Source of the DNA: an uncultured Mycoplasmatota bacterium | GTDB taxonomy: Bacteria > Bacillota_I > Bacilli_A > RF39 > UBA660 | Assembly (NCBI GenBank): GCA_946407055.1 | Contig: CAMJMP010000029.1 | Location: 1 to 8,651, forward strand | DNA length: 8,651 nt | Direction: 5' to 3' | Shown here: piece after piece, positions 1 through 5,859 of the stretch | Layout: each line of letters opens with the position of its first letter | Position numbering within the stretch: position 1 is the stretch's first letter | Program-made: the position numbers and the translations under genes | The notes under the pieces: generated by a model | Database searches by the model: none | What the model was told of the DNA's origin: nothing | The model's input: the letters and a program-made list of their open reading frames with translations, nothing else

Positions 1-2
1 GA

Positions 3-314
3 AGTATACCTATTAAAGTTATTGATTCATTATTAGTTAAATATATTTCTTTGAATGAAGAGAGAGAAGCTTATGTAGTTATCGAAGATAAAAACGGTGC
101 TTATGTAGGTCATTTTGATAAAGGACCTAATTCGTTAGAAGAATATAGATATGTTCCTAAGAGCGAGTATAAAGAATTTAAAAAGAATAATGAAGTAATA
201 GATGAAATAGATATAGATTATGATCTTGTTTATAAATATTTAGAAGACGTGAAACCACTTAATGCACACGAAGTTAAACCACTATATATAAAGGGAATCG
301 ACGCGTTAAAATGA
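3..314 (+). CDS. tsaB: TsaB, tRNA t6A synthesis subunit (C-terminal part; 5' end outside window)
   Basis: The frame is already open at base 3 and shows no start before the edge, so this is the last ~103 codons of a longer gene. A TTG at 51 is internal, because residues before it (IDSLLVKYIS) continue the family pattern. TsaB is an ASKHA-fold pseudoenzyme that holds TsaD in the cytoplasmic complex adding threonylcarbamoyl to A37 of ANN-decoding tRNAs. The visible part has the strand around AYVVIEDKNGAYVGHFD, matching the family's 'ID.R..EVY.G.Y' block, and the C-terminal NAHEVKPLYIKG, matching the usual 'P.YLR' tail. It overlaps rimI by 4 bp (ATGA), and the next codon in its frame is TAA, giving tandem stops. 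The identification rests on these weak motifs plus the diagnostic neighbours rimI and tsaD. tsaE is not visible and could lie upstream. Confidence 0.85.
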   Translation, partial: SIPIKVIDSLLVKYISLNEEREAYVVIEDKNGAYVGHFDKGPNSLEEYRYVPKSEYKEFKKNNEVIDEIDIDYDLVYKYLEDVKPLNAHEVKPLYIKGIDALK

Positions 315-730
315 TAAAAGAATTAACTATTGAAGATAAAAATAGATTTTTATATTTAGGTAGTTTAATAAAGAGTGGTTTTGGAAATACAAATGATTTA
401 AGAAGAATTCTTGAATCAGAGAGTCAATACATTGTGGGATATTATGAAAGCGATAAATTAGTAGGTTTTTTATATTATTCTAAATCTTTTGATACTATTG
501 ATATCATAGATATAGTAGTTGATGAACCTTGTCGTGGAAGAGGTATTGCAACAGAATTAATAAAACATGTTGTTAATAACTATGGAGATATCAACACATT
601 ATTTTTAGAAGTTAACGAGAAGAATAGATCAGCAATAAGAGCTTATGAAAAGAATGGGTTTGAGGTTATTAGTAGAAGAAAGAAGTATTATGGTAGAGAT
701 GATGCTTTGATAATGAAAAGGGATGTTTAG
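311..730 (+). CDS. rimI: RimI-like GNAT N-acetyltransferase
   Basis: This is a 139-residue GNAT-fold protein of usual RimI length. RimI transfers acetyl from acetyl-CoA to the N-terminal alanine of ribosomal protein S18, though many Firmicute homologues are untested. The acetyl-CoA pyrophosphate loop is CRGRGIATELI (residues 74-84). The C-terminal half carries LEVNEKNRSAIRAYEKNGFE (99-118), then RRKKYY and DALIMKRD, the typical RimI ending. The ATG overlaps the tsaB stop (ATGA); AAGGGA at 291-296 is 14 nt upstream, which is far, so translational coupling to tsaB is likely. The stop TAG abuts the tsaD ATG with no gap. The tsaB-rimI-tsaD order is common in Firmicutes and supports the call over other GNAT subfamilies. 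Confidence 0.88.
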   Translation: MIKELTIEDKNRFLYLGSLIKSGFGNTNDLRRILESESQYIVGYYESDKLVGFLYYSKSFDTIDIIDIVVDEPCRGRGIATELIKHVVNNYGDINTLFLEVNEKNRSAIRAYEKNGFEVISRRKKYYGRDDALIMKRDV

Positions 731-1735
731 ATGAAAGATGTTTATATTTTAGCAATAGAATCATCTTGTGATGAAACTAGTATGGCAATTGTTAAAAATG
801 GTACAGAGTGTGTTCACTTAACTGTTTTAACACAAATGGATACTCATGCTAATTTTGGTGGAGTAGTTCCTGAAATTGCATCCAGAATGCATACAGAAAA
901 TGTAACTATGGTTTTAGAAGAAACATTAACTAAAGCTAATATGACGATGGATCAAATAGATGCAGTTGCTGTTACTTATTCACCAGGTTTAATGGGAAGT
1001 TTAATTGTTGGAGTAGAATGTGCTAAAACAATTGCTTATGTATGTAATAAACCTTTAATAGCAGTTAATCATATAGCTGGACATATTTATGCTAATAACT
1101 TAGAAAAGAAAATGGAATTCCCTTTACTAGCACTAGTAGTTAGTGGAGGACATACTGATTTAATTCTAATGAAAGGTGATTATGAATTTGAACATTTGGG
1201 TGGTACTTTAGATGATGCTATTGGTGAATGCTATGATAAGGTAGCTAGAGTATTAGGTTTACCATATCCAGGTGGACCAAATGTTGAAAAGATGGCTTTA
1301 GAAGGTAAACATAGTTATGATTTACCAATCCCAATGAATGATGATTCATTTAATATGAGTTATAGTGGGTTAAAGAGTAGTATTATAAATTTAGTTCATA
1401 ACGAACAACAAAGAGGAAATGAAATTAACAAACCTGATTTAGCAAGAAGCTTTCAGGATGTTGCAGTGGATGAATTAGTTAGAAAGAGCGAACTAGCAAT
1501 TAAGAAATATAATGTTAAGAGAATGATTATTGCTGGTGGAGTTTCTGCTAACAAGTTCTTAAGAGGTCAAATAAAAGAGATGACTGATAGAAATGGTGTT
1601 GAATTATCGGTACCAAGCTTTATTTATTGTACTGATAATGCAGCAATGATAGGTGCAGCTGCTTATCCTTTGTATGTTAAGGGTGAGTTTGCATCATATG
1701 ATTTGAATGCCAATAGTTGTGAAGAGTTATACTAA
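731..1735 (+). CDS. tsaD: TsaD, tRNA N6-threonylcarbamoyladenosine transferase
   Basis: TsaD (Kae1/Qri7/YgjD family) is the catalytic subunit that moves the threonylcarbamoyl group from TC-AMP to A37 of tRNA, working with TsaB and TsaE. At 334 residues it is full length. The N-terminal ASKHA phosphate block is AIESSCDETS (8-17). The metal-binding HIAGH is at 114-118 with His114 and His118. VSGGHT lies at 137-142, GGTLDDAIGECYDKVAR at 157-173, AGGVSAN at 268-274, and the third metal ligand is Asp302 in TDNAAMIGAA. AAAAGGGA at 716-723 is a reasonable ribosome site 7 nt before the ATG, inside rimI. It is the last gene of the t6A operon, and its final codons and stop form part of the terminator hairpin. 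All key residues are present. Confidence 0.98.
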   Translation: MKDVYILAIESSCDETSMAIVKNGTECVHLTVLTQMDTHANFGGVVPEIASRMHTENVTMVLEETLTKANMTMDQIDAVAVTYSPGLMGSLIVGVECAKTIAYVCNKPLIAVNHIAGHIYANNLEKKMEFPLLALVVSGGHTDLILMKGDYEFEHLGGTLDDAIGECYDKVARVLGLPYPGGPNVEKMALEGKHSYDLPIPMNDDSFNMSYSGLKSSIINLVHNEQQRGNEINKPDLARSFQDVAVDELVRKSELAIKKYNVKRMIIAGGVSANKFLRGQIKEMTDRNGVELSVPSFIYCTDNAAMIGAAAYPLYVKGEFASYDLNANSCEELY

Positions 1736-1748
1736 TAACTCTCTTTTT
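1723..1748 (+). terminator. Rho-independent terminator of the tsaB-rimI-tsaD operon
   Basis: AGAGTTAT (1723-1730) and ATAACTCT (1735-1742) form a perfect 8-bp stem around a 4-nt loop ACTA, followed by CTTTTT. The tsaD stop codon (1733-1735) sits in the loop and first stem base, so the hairpin uses coding sequence for its left arm. Confidence 0.85.
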
Positions 1749-1749
1749 A

Positions 1750-1758
1750 TGGTATTAT
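1750..1758 (+). promoter_or_regulatory. Extended -10 promoter for the SDR-patatin unit
   Basis: TGGTATTAT is a TGn extended -10 with one mismatch to TATAAT. It lies 1 nt after the terminator T-tract and about 31 nt before the ATG at 1789. No TTGACA-like box is seen 16-18 nt upstream, where the hairpin lies, so an extended -10 mechanism is inferred. Confidence 0.6.
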
Positions 1759-1788
1759 ATATATGACACTAAGTATGAGGGTGATAAA

Positions 1789-2754
1789 ATGAAAAAAGTT
1801 TTAGTTACTGGTGGAGCAGGTATTATTGGCTTACAAGTAGTAAGATTTTTATTAAGTGAAGGTAAGTATGATATTACTGTCCTAGATTTAAAGACTAAAC
1901 ATACATATAAAAGACTTAGAAAATATAAAAAGAGAATAAGTATTGTATATGGTGATGTTAGTGATAGTACTTTAGTAGATGCATTAGTTAAAGATTGTGA
2001 CATAGTAATACATCTGGCTGGTGTTTTACCACCTTTTGCTAATTTAAAAGAAGAGTATTCAACTATATTAAATTATAAAGGTACTCAAAATGTTGTAAAA
2101 GCAATTAAAGATTATAACCCTAAGTGTCATTTAATGTATTGTTCAAGTACATCTGTTTATGGTAAGGTTCCTAAAGATGAAAAGATTACTGTAAAAACAG
2201 AAGGAAAGATTAATGAATATGATTATTACTCAAAATGTAAGTTACAAGAAGAGCAATTAATAAAAGACAGTTTAAGTAACTATACTATATTTAGATGTGC
2301 TTATGTATTATGTGATGTTAAGCATGAAGGTGTTATTTATTCTGTACCAAAAGATACTGTATTTGAAGCGATATCTGCTGAAGATGCAGGTTATGCATTA
2401 ACTGCAGCTATTGATAATAGAAAAGTATTAAATAAGAAGACATATAATTTAACAGGTGGAGAAAACTATATAGTATATTTTAGAGATTATTTAATTAAAG
2501 TATTAGATTGTTATGGATTAACATTTAGATATATTACTAACATGATGTTTGCAGAAAAGAATTTCTATTGTGGAACTTATGCAGATGGAGATAAGTTAGA
2601 AGAAATATTAAACTTTAGATCTAAAGATATTAATTTATATTATGATGTTATAGCTGTTTATAAACATAGTATTTTTAGAATCATACCTAGATTATTAGCT
2701 AAACCAGTTATTTGGAAATTAAAATTGGGAAGAAAAAAGAAAAATGAAAAGTAA
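1789..2754 (+). CDS. NAD-dependent epimerase/dehydratase (extended SDR)
   Basis: This is a 321-residue extended short-chain dehydrogenase/reductase of the nucleotide-sugar epimerase type. The Rossmann glycine motif is GGAGIIG (8-14). Asp33 ends the second strand (TVLD), which favours NAD over NADP. GDVSD is at 55-59, HLAG at 75-78, and the catalytic region reads YCSSTSVYG (117-125) followed by Tyr147-x3-Lys151 in YSKCK. The substrate cannot be read from sequence; nucleotide sugars are typical, but steroid- or isoprenoid-like and other substrates occur in the family. The C-terminus is basic (LKLGRKKKNEK). The ATG has GAGGGTGAT (1777-1785) as its ribosome site, complementary to the 16S 3' end. 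The 3' end overlaps the patatin gene by 11 bp in another frame, so the two are probably co-transcribed and coupled. Phe is TTT in 9 of 10 cases, the background codon habit here. Confidence 0.9.
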   Translation: MKKVLVTGGAGIIGLQVVRFLLSEGKYDITVLDLKTKHTYKRLRKYKKRISIVYGDVSDSTLVDALVKDCDIVIHLAGVLPPFANLKEEYSTILNYKGTQNVVKAIKDYNPKCHLMYCSSTSVYGKVPKDEKITVKTEGKINEYDYYSKCKLQEEQLIKDSLSNYTIFRCAYVLCDVKHEGVIYSVPKDTVFEAISAEDAGYALTAAIDNRKVLNKKTYNLTGGENYIVYFRDYLIKVLDCYGLTFRYITNMMFAEKNFYCGTYADGDKLEEILNFRSKDINLYYDVIAVYKHSIFRIIPRLLAKPVIWKLKLGRKKKNEK

Positions 2755-3811
2755 AAATGGGTTGGTATTACAAGGTGGAGGAGTAAAAGGTTCTTATCAG
2801 ATAGGAGCTTTTTGCGCTTTTAGAGATTGTCATATTAACTTCGATGGATATGTTGGAACATCTATTGGAGCTTTTAATGCTGCAATGTTGGCTTCTGGTA
2901 AAGAAGATGAATTGCTTAAGTTCTGGATGAAGATAGATCCTGGTAGTGTATTGGGTTTCAATAAAGATTTGGTTTCATCATTTAATGGAGAAGTAGTTTC
3001 TTCAAAAGAAAAGATAGTAGGTTTAGTTAAGACAACGGCAGAAATAATAAAAAATATGGGTATCCATAATGAAGGCTTACTTTATTATATGGATAAGTTA
3101 TTGGATGAAGATAAGTTATTAAATTCTGATAAAGATTTTGGTTTAGTTACGGTAAGATTACCTAAAGTTGAACCGATGTATATATATAAAAATATGATGG
3201 AAAAAGGTAAGTTAAAAGAGTATATTTTAGCTAGTGCTTATTTACCAGTATTTAAAGAAAAAAGAATAATTGATGGTCATTATTATATAGATGGAGGATT
3301 CCATGATAATAGTCCTTCTAATATGTTAGCTGATTTAGGTTATGACAATTTATATGTTATTAATGTTAAAGGAATAGGTATAAATCGTCACCATAAACAT
3401 CAAGGAGTTAATATTACTGAAATAGTTCCTAGTAGACCTAATGGCTCAATATTAGAACTAAATAGAGCTGTTATTAAAGATAATATAATGATGGGTTATT
3501 ATGATACTTTAAGAGTATTAAAGAAGTATGATGGATATAGATATTGTTTTAAAAGATATAGTGATAAGTTCTATGATTTTATTTTAAGAAAGATAAATAA
3601 GAGAGAGCTTAGAAGAGTTATGAATTTCTTTAATGCAAAGACTAAAAGAGAAGCAGTTATTAAATCTTTAGAATATGTATTAGAGAAAGATAATGTAGAT
3701 TATTATGATGTTTATAAACCATATAAAATGATTAGAAAATATAGAAAAAATAATAACAAACATTTTATATATAAGTTTGTTTCAAAGATTAAATTTTTAT
3801 GGATTTATTAG
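2744..3811 (+). CDS. Patatin-like phospholipase / lipid acyl hydrolase
   Basis: This 355-residue patatin-fold protein should hydrolyse acyl esters of phospholipids or related lipids with a Ser-Asp dyad. The oxyanion loop is GGGVKG (11-16). The nucleophile elbow is GTSIG (38-42) with Ser40. The core block ASAYLPVF is at 163-170, and the catalytic Asp183 lies in IDGGFHDNSP (182-191). All catalytic elements are intact. After about residue 250 there is a Lys/Arg/Tyr-rich C-terminal extension ending in a basic, aromatic tail (residues 331-355, with FIYKF and FLWIY). That tail could hold it at the inner membrane face; this is inference. No signal peptide is seen, so it is probably cytoplasmic. The start must be the ATG at 2744 because the next residues already belong to the first strand. 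Its ribosome site is weak (GGGAAG near 2727-2732), so coupling to the overlapping SDR gene is likely. No terminator follows. Confidence 0.92.
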   Translation: MKSKNGLVLQGGGVKGSYQIGAFCAFRDCHINFDGYVGTSIGAFNAAMLASGKEDELLKFWMKIDPGSVLGFNKDLVSSFNGEVVSSKEKIVGLVKTTAEIIKNMGIHNEGLLYYMDKLLDEDKLLNSDKDFGLVTVRLPKVEPMYIYKNMMEKGKLKEYILASAYLPVFKEKRIIDGHYYIDGGFHDNSPSNMLADLGYDNLYVINVKGIGINRHHKHQGVNITEIVPSRPNGSILELNRAVIKDNIMMGYYDTLRVLKKYDGYRYCFKRYSDKFYDFILRKINKRELRRVMNFFNAKTKREAVIKSLEYVLEKDNVDYYDVYKPYKMIRKYRKNNNKHFIYKFVSKIKFLWIY

Positions 3812-3822
3812 GATAAGTTGTG

Positions 3823-3828
3823 TATAAT
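3823..3828 (+). promoter_or_regulatory. -10 element ahead of yebC
   Basis: A perfect TATAAT preceded by TTGTG lies 11 nt after the patatin stop and 25 nt before the yebC ATG. The -35 region is poor. It could give yebC its own transcript in addition to read-through from the patatin gene, since no terminator separates them. Confidence 0.5.
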
Positions 3829-3841
3829 AAGTTCGTTTAGA

Positions 3842-3848
3842 AGAGGTG
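3842..3848 (+). promoter_or_regulatory. Ribosome binding site fixing the yebC start
   Basis: AGAGGTG lies 5 nt before the ATG at 3854. An in-frame TTG at 3818 would start upstream of the -10 element and adds 12 residues with no family resemblance, so it is not used. Confidence 0.8.
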
Positions 3849-3853
3849 TAATT

Positions 3854-4576
3854 ATGGGAAGAGCATATGCTGTTAGAGAAGCCAAAATTAAAAAGACAGG
3901 TGCTGCTAGAGGTAAAGTTTATACTAACTTTGCTAAAGAAATATATTTAGCAGCTAAGAATGGTGTTCCTGAAGTAGAAGCTAACGCTGCCTTAAAACAT
4001 TTAGTAGAAAAAGCTAAGAAGATGCAAGTTCCTGCTGATATTATCAATAGAGCTATTGATAAAGCTAAGGGTGCTGGTCGTGATGAATATGAAGAAATCT
4101 TATATGAAGGTTTTGGACCTGGTTCTTCTACATTCATGATTAAGACTTTAACTGATAATGTTAATAGAACTGTTGGAGAAGTTAGAGCTGCTTTCAATAA
4201 AGTTAATAAGAGTTTAGGTGTTACTAATTCAGTATCATATAACTATGATAATTTAGCTGTTTATGCATTTAAATCTGATAAAGAAGAAGATATATTAATG
4301 GCTTTATTAGATGCTGGTATTGAACCATTAGAATGCGAAACAGATGATGAAGGTATGTTAAATATTTCTGTTAACTATGTTGATAATGTTAAGACTAGAG
4401 AAATTATTGAAAGCATTCAACCAGATGTAGATTTTGATGTTGATGAAACAGGTTGGTATGCTAAAGATGAAATTACTTTAGAAGGCGAAGACTTAGAATT
4501 ATATAATAGATTATATGATCTACTAGATGAAATAGATGATGTAACTGATATATATACAAATGTAAAAGACATTTAA
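3854..4576 (+). CDS. yebC: YebC/TACO1-family translation or regulatory factor
   Basis: This 240-residue protein has the normal YebC/PmpR/TACO1 length and three-domain layout. MGRAYAVREAKIKKTGAARG opens it, followed by KVYTNFAKEIYLAAKNG (21-37) and the helical segment VPADIINRAIDKAKG (59-73). The signature YEGFGPG is at 84-90 and TDNVNRTVGEVRAAF at 100-114. Its N-terminus resembles the YeeN/YeeI-type branch more than E. coli YebC. The family was first described as DNA-binding regulators; bacterial members and mitochondrial TACO1 are now linked to translation, including relief of stalling at proline-rich stretches. Which role applies here is not shown by the sequence. The chosen start has AGAGGTG 5 nt upstream and gives the canonical MGR N-terminus. 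Its last codons and stop are part of the following terminator. Confidence 0.95.
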   Translation: MGRAYAVREAKIKKTGAARGKVYTNFAKEIYLAAKNGVPEVEANAALKHLVEKAKKMQVPADIINRAIDKAKGAGRDEYEEILYEGFGPGSSTFMIKTLTDNVNRTVGEVRAAFNKVNKSLGVTNSVSYNYDNLAVYAFKSDKEEDILMALLDAGIEPLECETDDEGMLNISVNYVDNVKTREIIESIQPDVDFDVDETGWYAKDEITLEGEDLELYNRLYDLLDEIDDVTDIYTNVKDI

Positions 4577-4590
4577 TAATGTCTTTTTTT
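4564..4590 (+). terminator. Rho-independent terminator after yebC
   Basis: AAAAGACATT (4564-4573) pairs perfectly with AATGTCTTTT (4578-4587), and the T-run reaches 4590. The 4-nt loop (TAAT) contains the yebC stop codon at 4574-4576. Confidence 0.88.
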
Positions 4591-4593
4591 ATA

Positions 4594-4602
4594 TGTTATA
4601 AT
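4594..4602 (+). promoter_or_regulatory. Extended -10 promoter for the Nudix gene
   Basis: TGTTATAAT is a perfect TGn-TATAAT extended -10, 3 nt after the T-tract of the yebC terminator and 17 nt before the ATG at 4620. The implied leader is only about 10 nt. The region where a -35 box would lie is the terminator stem-loop and shows no TTGACA match. Confidence 0.65.
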
Positions 4603-4619
4603 TTAAGTGGTGATGAGAT

Positions 4620-5126
4620 ATGAAAGAAATTATCATTAATGAACATAACTTAGAGGATAAAGATATTGATTCTGTTGTAAGAAGAGCTAAGATGGTTGTT
4701 GAAAATAGTAAGGGTGAATTATTGCTAGTTAAGTGTCATGATAATTGTTATTTAATCGGTGGCCATGTAGATGGTGATGAAATAGATAATGATACTTTAA
4801 TTAGAGAGATAAGAGAAGAAGCAGGGGTAGATTTTGATCCTGCAGTAAGTGAACCTTTTTATAGAATTGTTTATTATACAAAAGATTATCCTCAAGAAGG
4901 AATTAATACTAAATATATTGCTAATTATTATGATGTTATATATGACTTAGAACCAGATGAAGGTAATTTAGATTTAACTGGTGATGAAGCTGAAGGTGAT
5001 TTTCATTTAGTGTATATTCCTAAAGATAAAATATTGGATGAAATAAATGAAATTTATAAGACATGTACTAGAAAAAATGTAGTTAAAGATACCCTTGATG
5101 TTATCGAAGAATACTTGAAAAAATAG
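4620..5126 (+). CDS. Nudix hydrolase
   Basis: This 168-residue single-domain Nudix protein should cleave a nucleoside diphosphate linked to another moiety, using Mg2+. The Nudix box is complete at residues 48-70, matching GX5EX7REUXEEXGU exactly: Gly48, Glu54, REIREEAGV at 62-70 with Glu66 and Glu67 as metal ligands. The substrate (for example oxidised dNTPs, NDP-sugars or dinucleotides) cannot be told from the sequence. GGTGATGAG at 4609-4617 is the ribosome site. The gene stands alone, with a promoter directly upstream and a terminator directly downstream, so it is likely a monocistronic unit. No signal or membrane segment is present. Confidence 0.93.
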   Translation: MKEIIINEHNLEDKDIDSVVRRAKMVVENSKGELLLVKCHDNCYLIGGHVDGDEIDNDTLIREIREEAGVDFDPAVSEPFYRIVYYTKDYPQEGINTKYIANYYDVIYDLEPDEGNLDLTGDEAEGDFHLVYIPKDKILDEINEIYKTCTRKNVVKDTLDVIEEYLKK

Positions 5127-5132
5127 ATTTTT

Positions 5133-5159
5133 AGAGGGCCGATTATGGTTCTCTTTTTT
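5133..5159 (+). terminator. Rho-independent terminator after the Nudix gene
   Basis: AGAGGGCC (5133-5140) pairs with GGTTCTCT (5147-5154), 8 bp with two G-U pairs and loop GATTAT, followed by a run of six T. Confidence 0.8.
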
Positions 5160-5160
5160 G

Positions 5161-5189
5161 TTGCTTTTTTTCTCATTTATTATTATAAT
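5161..5189 (+). promoter_or_regulatory. Promoter TTGCTT-17 nt-TATAAT for the anchored protein gene
   Basis: TTGCTT (5161-5166) and TATAAT (5184-5189) are separated by exactly 17 nt. This is the only promoter in the window with both a recognisable -35 and a perfect -10. The spacer is T-rich, and the start site would fall near 5196. Confidence 0.65.
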
Positions 5190-5200
5190 TAGATTAAGTG

Positions 5201-5205
5201 AGGAG
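5201..5205 (+). promoter_or_regulatory. Ribosome binding site fixing the start at 5215
   Basis: AGGAG lies 9 nt before ATG 5215. A frame-extending TTG at 5158 would begin in the upstream terminator and before the promoter, so it is rejected. Confidence 0.85.
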
Positions 5206-5214
5206 TTGAAAACC

Positions 5215-5772
5215 ATGGAAGACAAGAAAGAAGAAAAGAAAACAGTTTCTGAAAACGCTAAGAAAGGATTCGAAAAAGCTAAAGGTTTTTGTGCTGATAC
5301 AGTAAAAAAAGCTAAAGAAGATAAAGGTTTCTTAAAGAAAATTATCGGATATGTAGTTGGTGCTGTAGTAGTTATTTGCTTAGTTGTATTCTTATTAGGA
5401 GCTATGGGTCCTAAAGGTATGGCTAAAAAGTACATGAAAGCTTATGAAAAATTAGATAGCAAGACTATCGTTAAGATGATGTACAAAGATCAAGCAGAAG
5501 ATTATGAAGAAATGCTTGAAAAATCATTCGAATATTTAGAAGATGAAGATTTCAAGGTTAAAGAATGGAAAGTTACTGACGTAAGTGAAGTTAAAGGAAA
5601 TAAACTTGAAAAGATTCAAGATAAATTCGATGATGATTATGATGTAAAAATAACTAAAGTAACTAAAGTTAAAGTTAAAGTAAAACAAAAAGTTGGCGAT
5701 GAAACTGATACTGAAAAAGAAGAACTATACTTTGGTAAAATCAAAGGTAAATGGTATCTTTTAGGTTACTAG
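5215..5772 (+). CDS. Single-pass membrane-anchored protein, possible NTF2-like (DUF4878-type) outer domain
   Basis: I do not recognise a characterised gene. The 185-residue product has a Lys/Glu-rich cytoplasmic segment (1-42), of which residues 12-37 look like an amphipathic helix. One membrane segment follows (about 43-63, IIGYVVGAVVVICLVVFLL). The outer part (66-185) begins GPKGMAKKYMKAYEKLDSKT and ends in Lys/Val-alternating strands (144-160) and GKWYLLGY. That helix-then-strands order with a terminal 'GKWY' resembles DUF4878/NTF2-like lipoprotein domains; this is a fold-level guess. Codon use differs from its neighbours: TTC encodes 6 of 8 Phe and ATC is frequent. With the strong promoter and AGGAG site, high expression is inferred. 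It is monocistronic, flanked by terminators. No lipobox or sortase motif is seen. Confidence 0.8.
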   Translation: MEDKKEEKKTVSENAKKGFEKAKGFCADTVKKAKEDKGFLKKIIGYVVGAVVVICLVVFLLGAMGPKGMAKKYMKAYEKLDSKTIVKMMYKDQAEDYEEMLEKSFEYLEDEDFKVKEWKVTDVSEVKGNKLEKIQDKFDDDYDVKITKVTKVKVKVKQKVGDETDTEKEELYFGKIKGKWYLLGY

Positions 5773-5790
5773 TTTAATTAATAAACGATT

Positions 5791-5823
5791 AAAAGAATGA
5801 TTTTATATATCATTCTTTTTTTT
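5791..5823 (+). terminator. Rho-independent terminator after the anchored protein gene
   Basis: AAAAGAATGAT (5791-5801) pairs perfectly with ATCATTCTTTT (5809-5819), an 11-bp stem with a 7-nt loop, and the T-tract continues to 5823. Confidence 0.88.
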
Positions 5824-5824
5824 G

Positions 5825-5833
5825 TGGTATAAT
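5825..5833 (+). promoter_or_regulatory. Extended -10 promoter for the lemA-like operon
   Basis: TGGTATAAT is a perfect extended -10 only 1 nt after the preceding T-tract. The -35 position falls inside the terminator loop and arm (ATATAT) and has no TTGACA likeness. Transcription would start near 5840. Confidence 0.68.
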
Positions 5834-5849
5834 ATGGGCAAGGGAATTG

Positions 5850-5856
5850 GGTGATC
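5850..5856 (+). promoter_or_regulatory. Ribosome binding site choosing ATG 5860 over GTG 5851
   Basis: GGTGATC is a 7-nt exact complement of the conserved 16S 3' tail (GATCACC). Its GG lies 8 nt from ATG 5860, the normal register. The in-frame GTG at 5851 is part of this site and would leave only about 10 nt of leader from the predicted start of transcription, although AAGGGA at 5840-5845 keeps it possible. Confidence 0.65.
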
Positions 5857-5859
5857 AAT

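Noticed and set aside
51..53. TTG as the start of a short 87-residue gene
   Set aside because: The frame is open to the left edge and the residues before it fit TsaB, so the gene begins outside the window.
1736..1788. Possible riboswitch or leader RNA upstream of the SDR gene
   Set aside because: After the predicted -10 only about 25 nt remain before the ATG, too short for a structured leader; the other junctions are equally short.
1755..2003. Minus-strand open frame of 82 codons opposite the SDR gene start
   Set aside because: It lies antisense to a clear Rossmann-fold gene, has no ribosome site and shows the Leu/Ser/Thr-rich composition of an AT-rich antisense frame.
3919..4197. Minus-strand open frame of 92 codons inside yebC
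   Set aside because: It is fully contained within a well-supported YebC gene and has no promoter, ribosome site or family motif.
5007..5435. Minus-strand open frame of 142 codons spanning the Nudix end, a terminator and the start of the anchored protein gene
   Set aside because: It reads Phe/Ser/Asn-rich through a terminator and promoter of the plus strand, and is explained as the antisense of Lys/Glu-rich coding DNA.
5645..5692. Cluster of TAAAGT-like short repeats as a tandem repeat or regulatory array
   Set aside because: It is explained by alternating Lys/Val codons in a beta-strand-like stretch of the anchored protein; the spacing is irregular and in frame.
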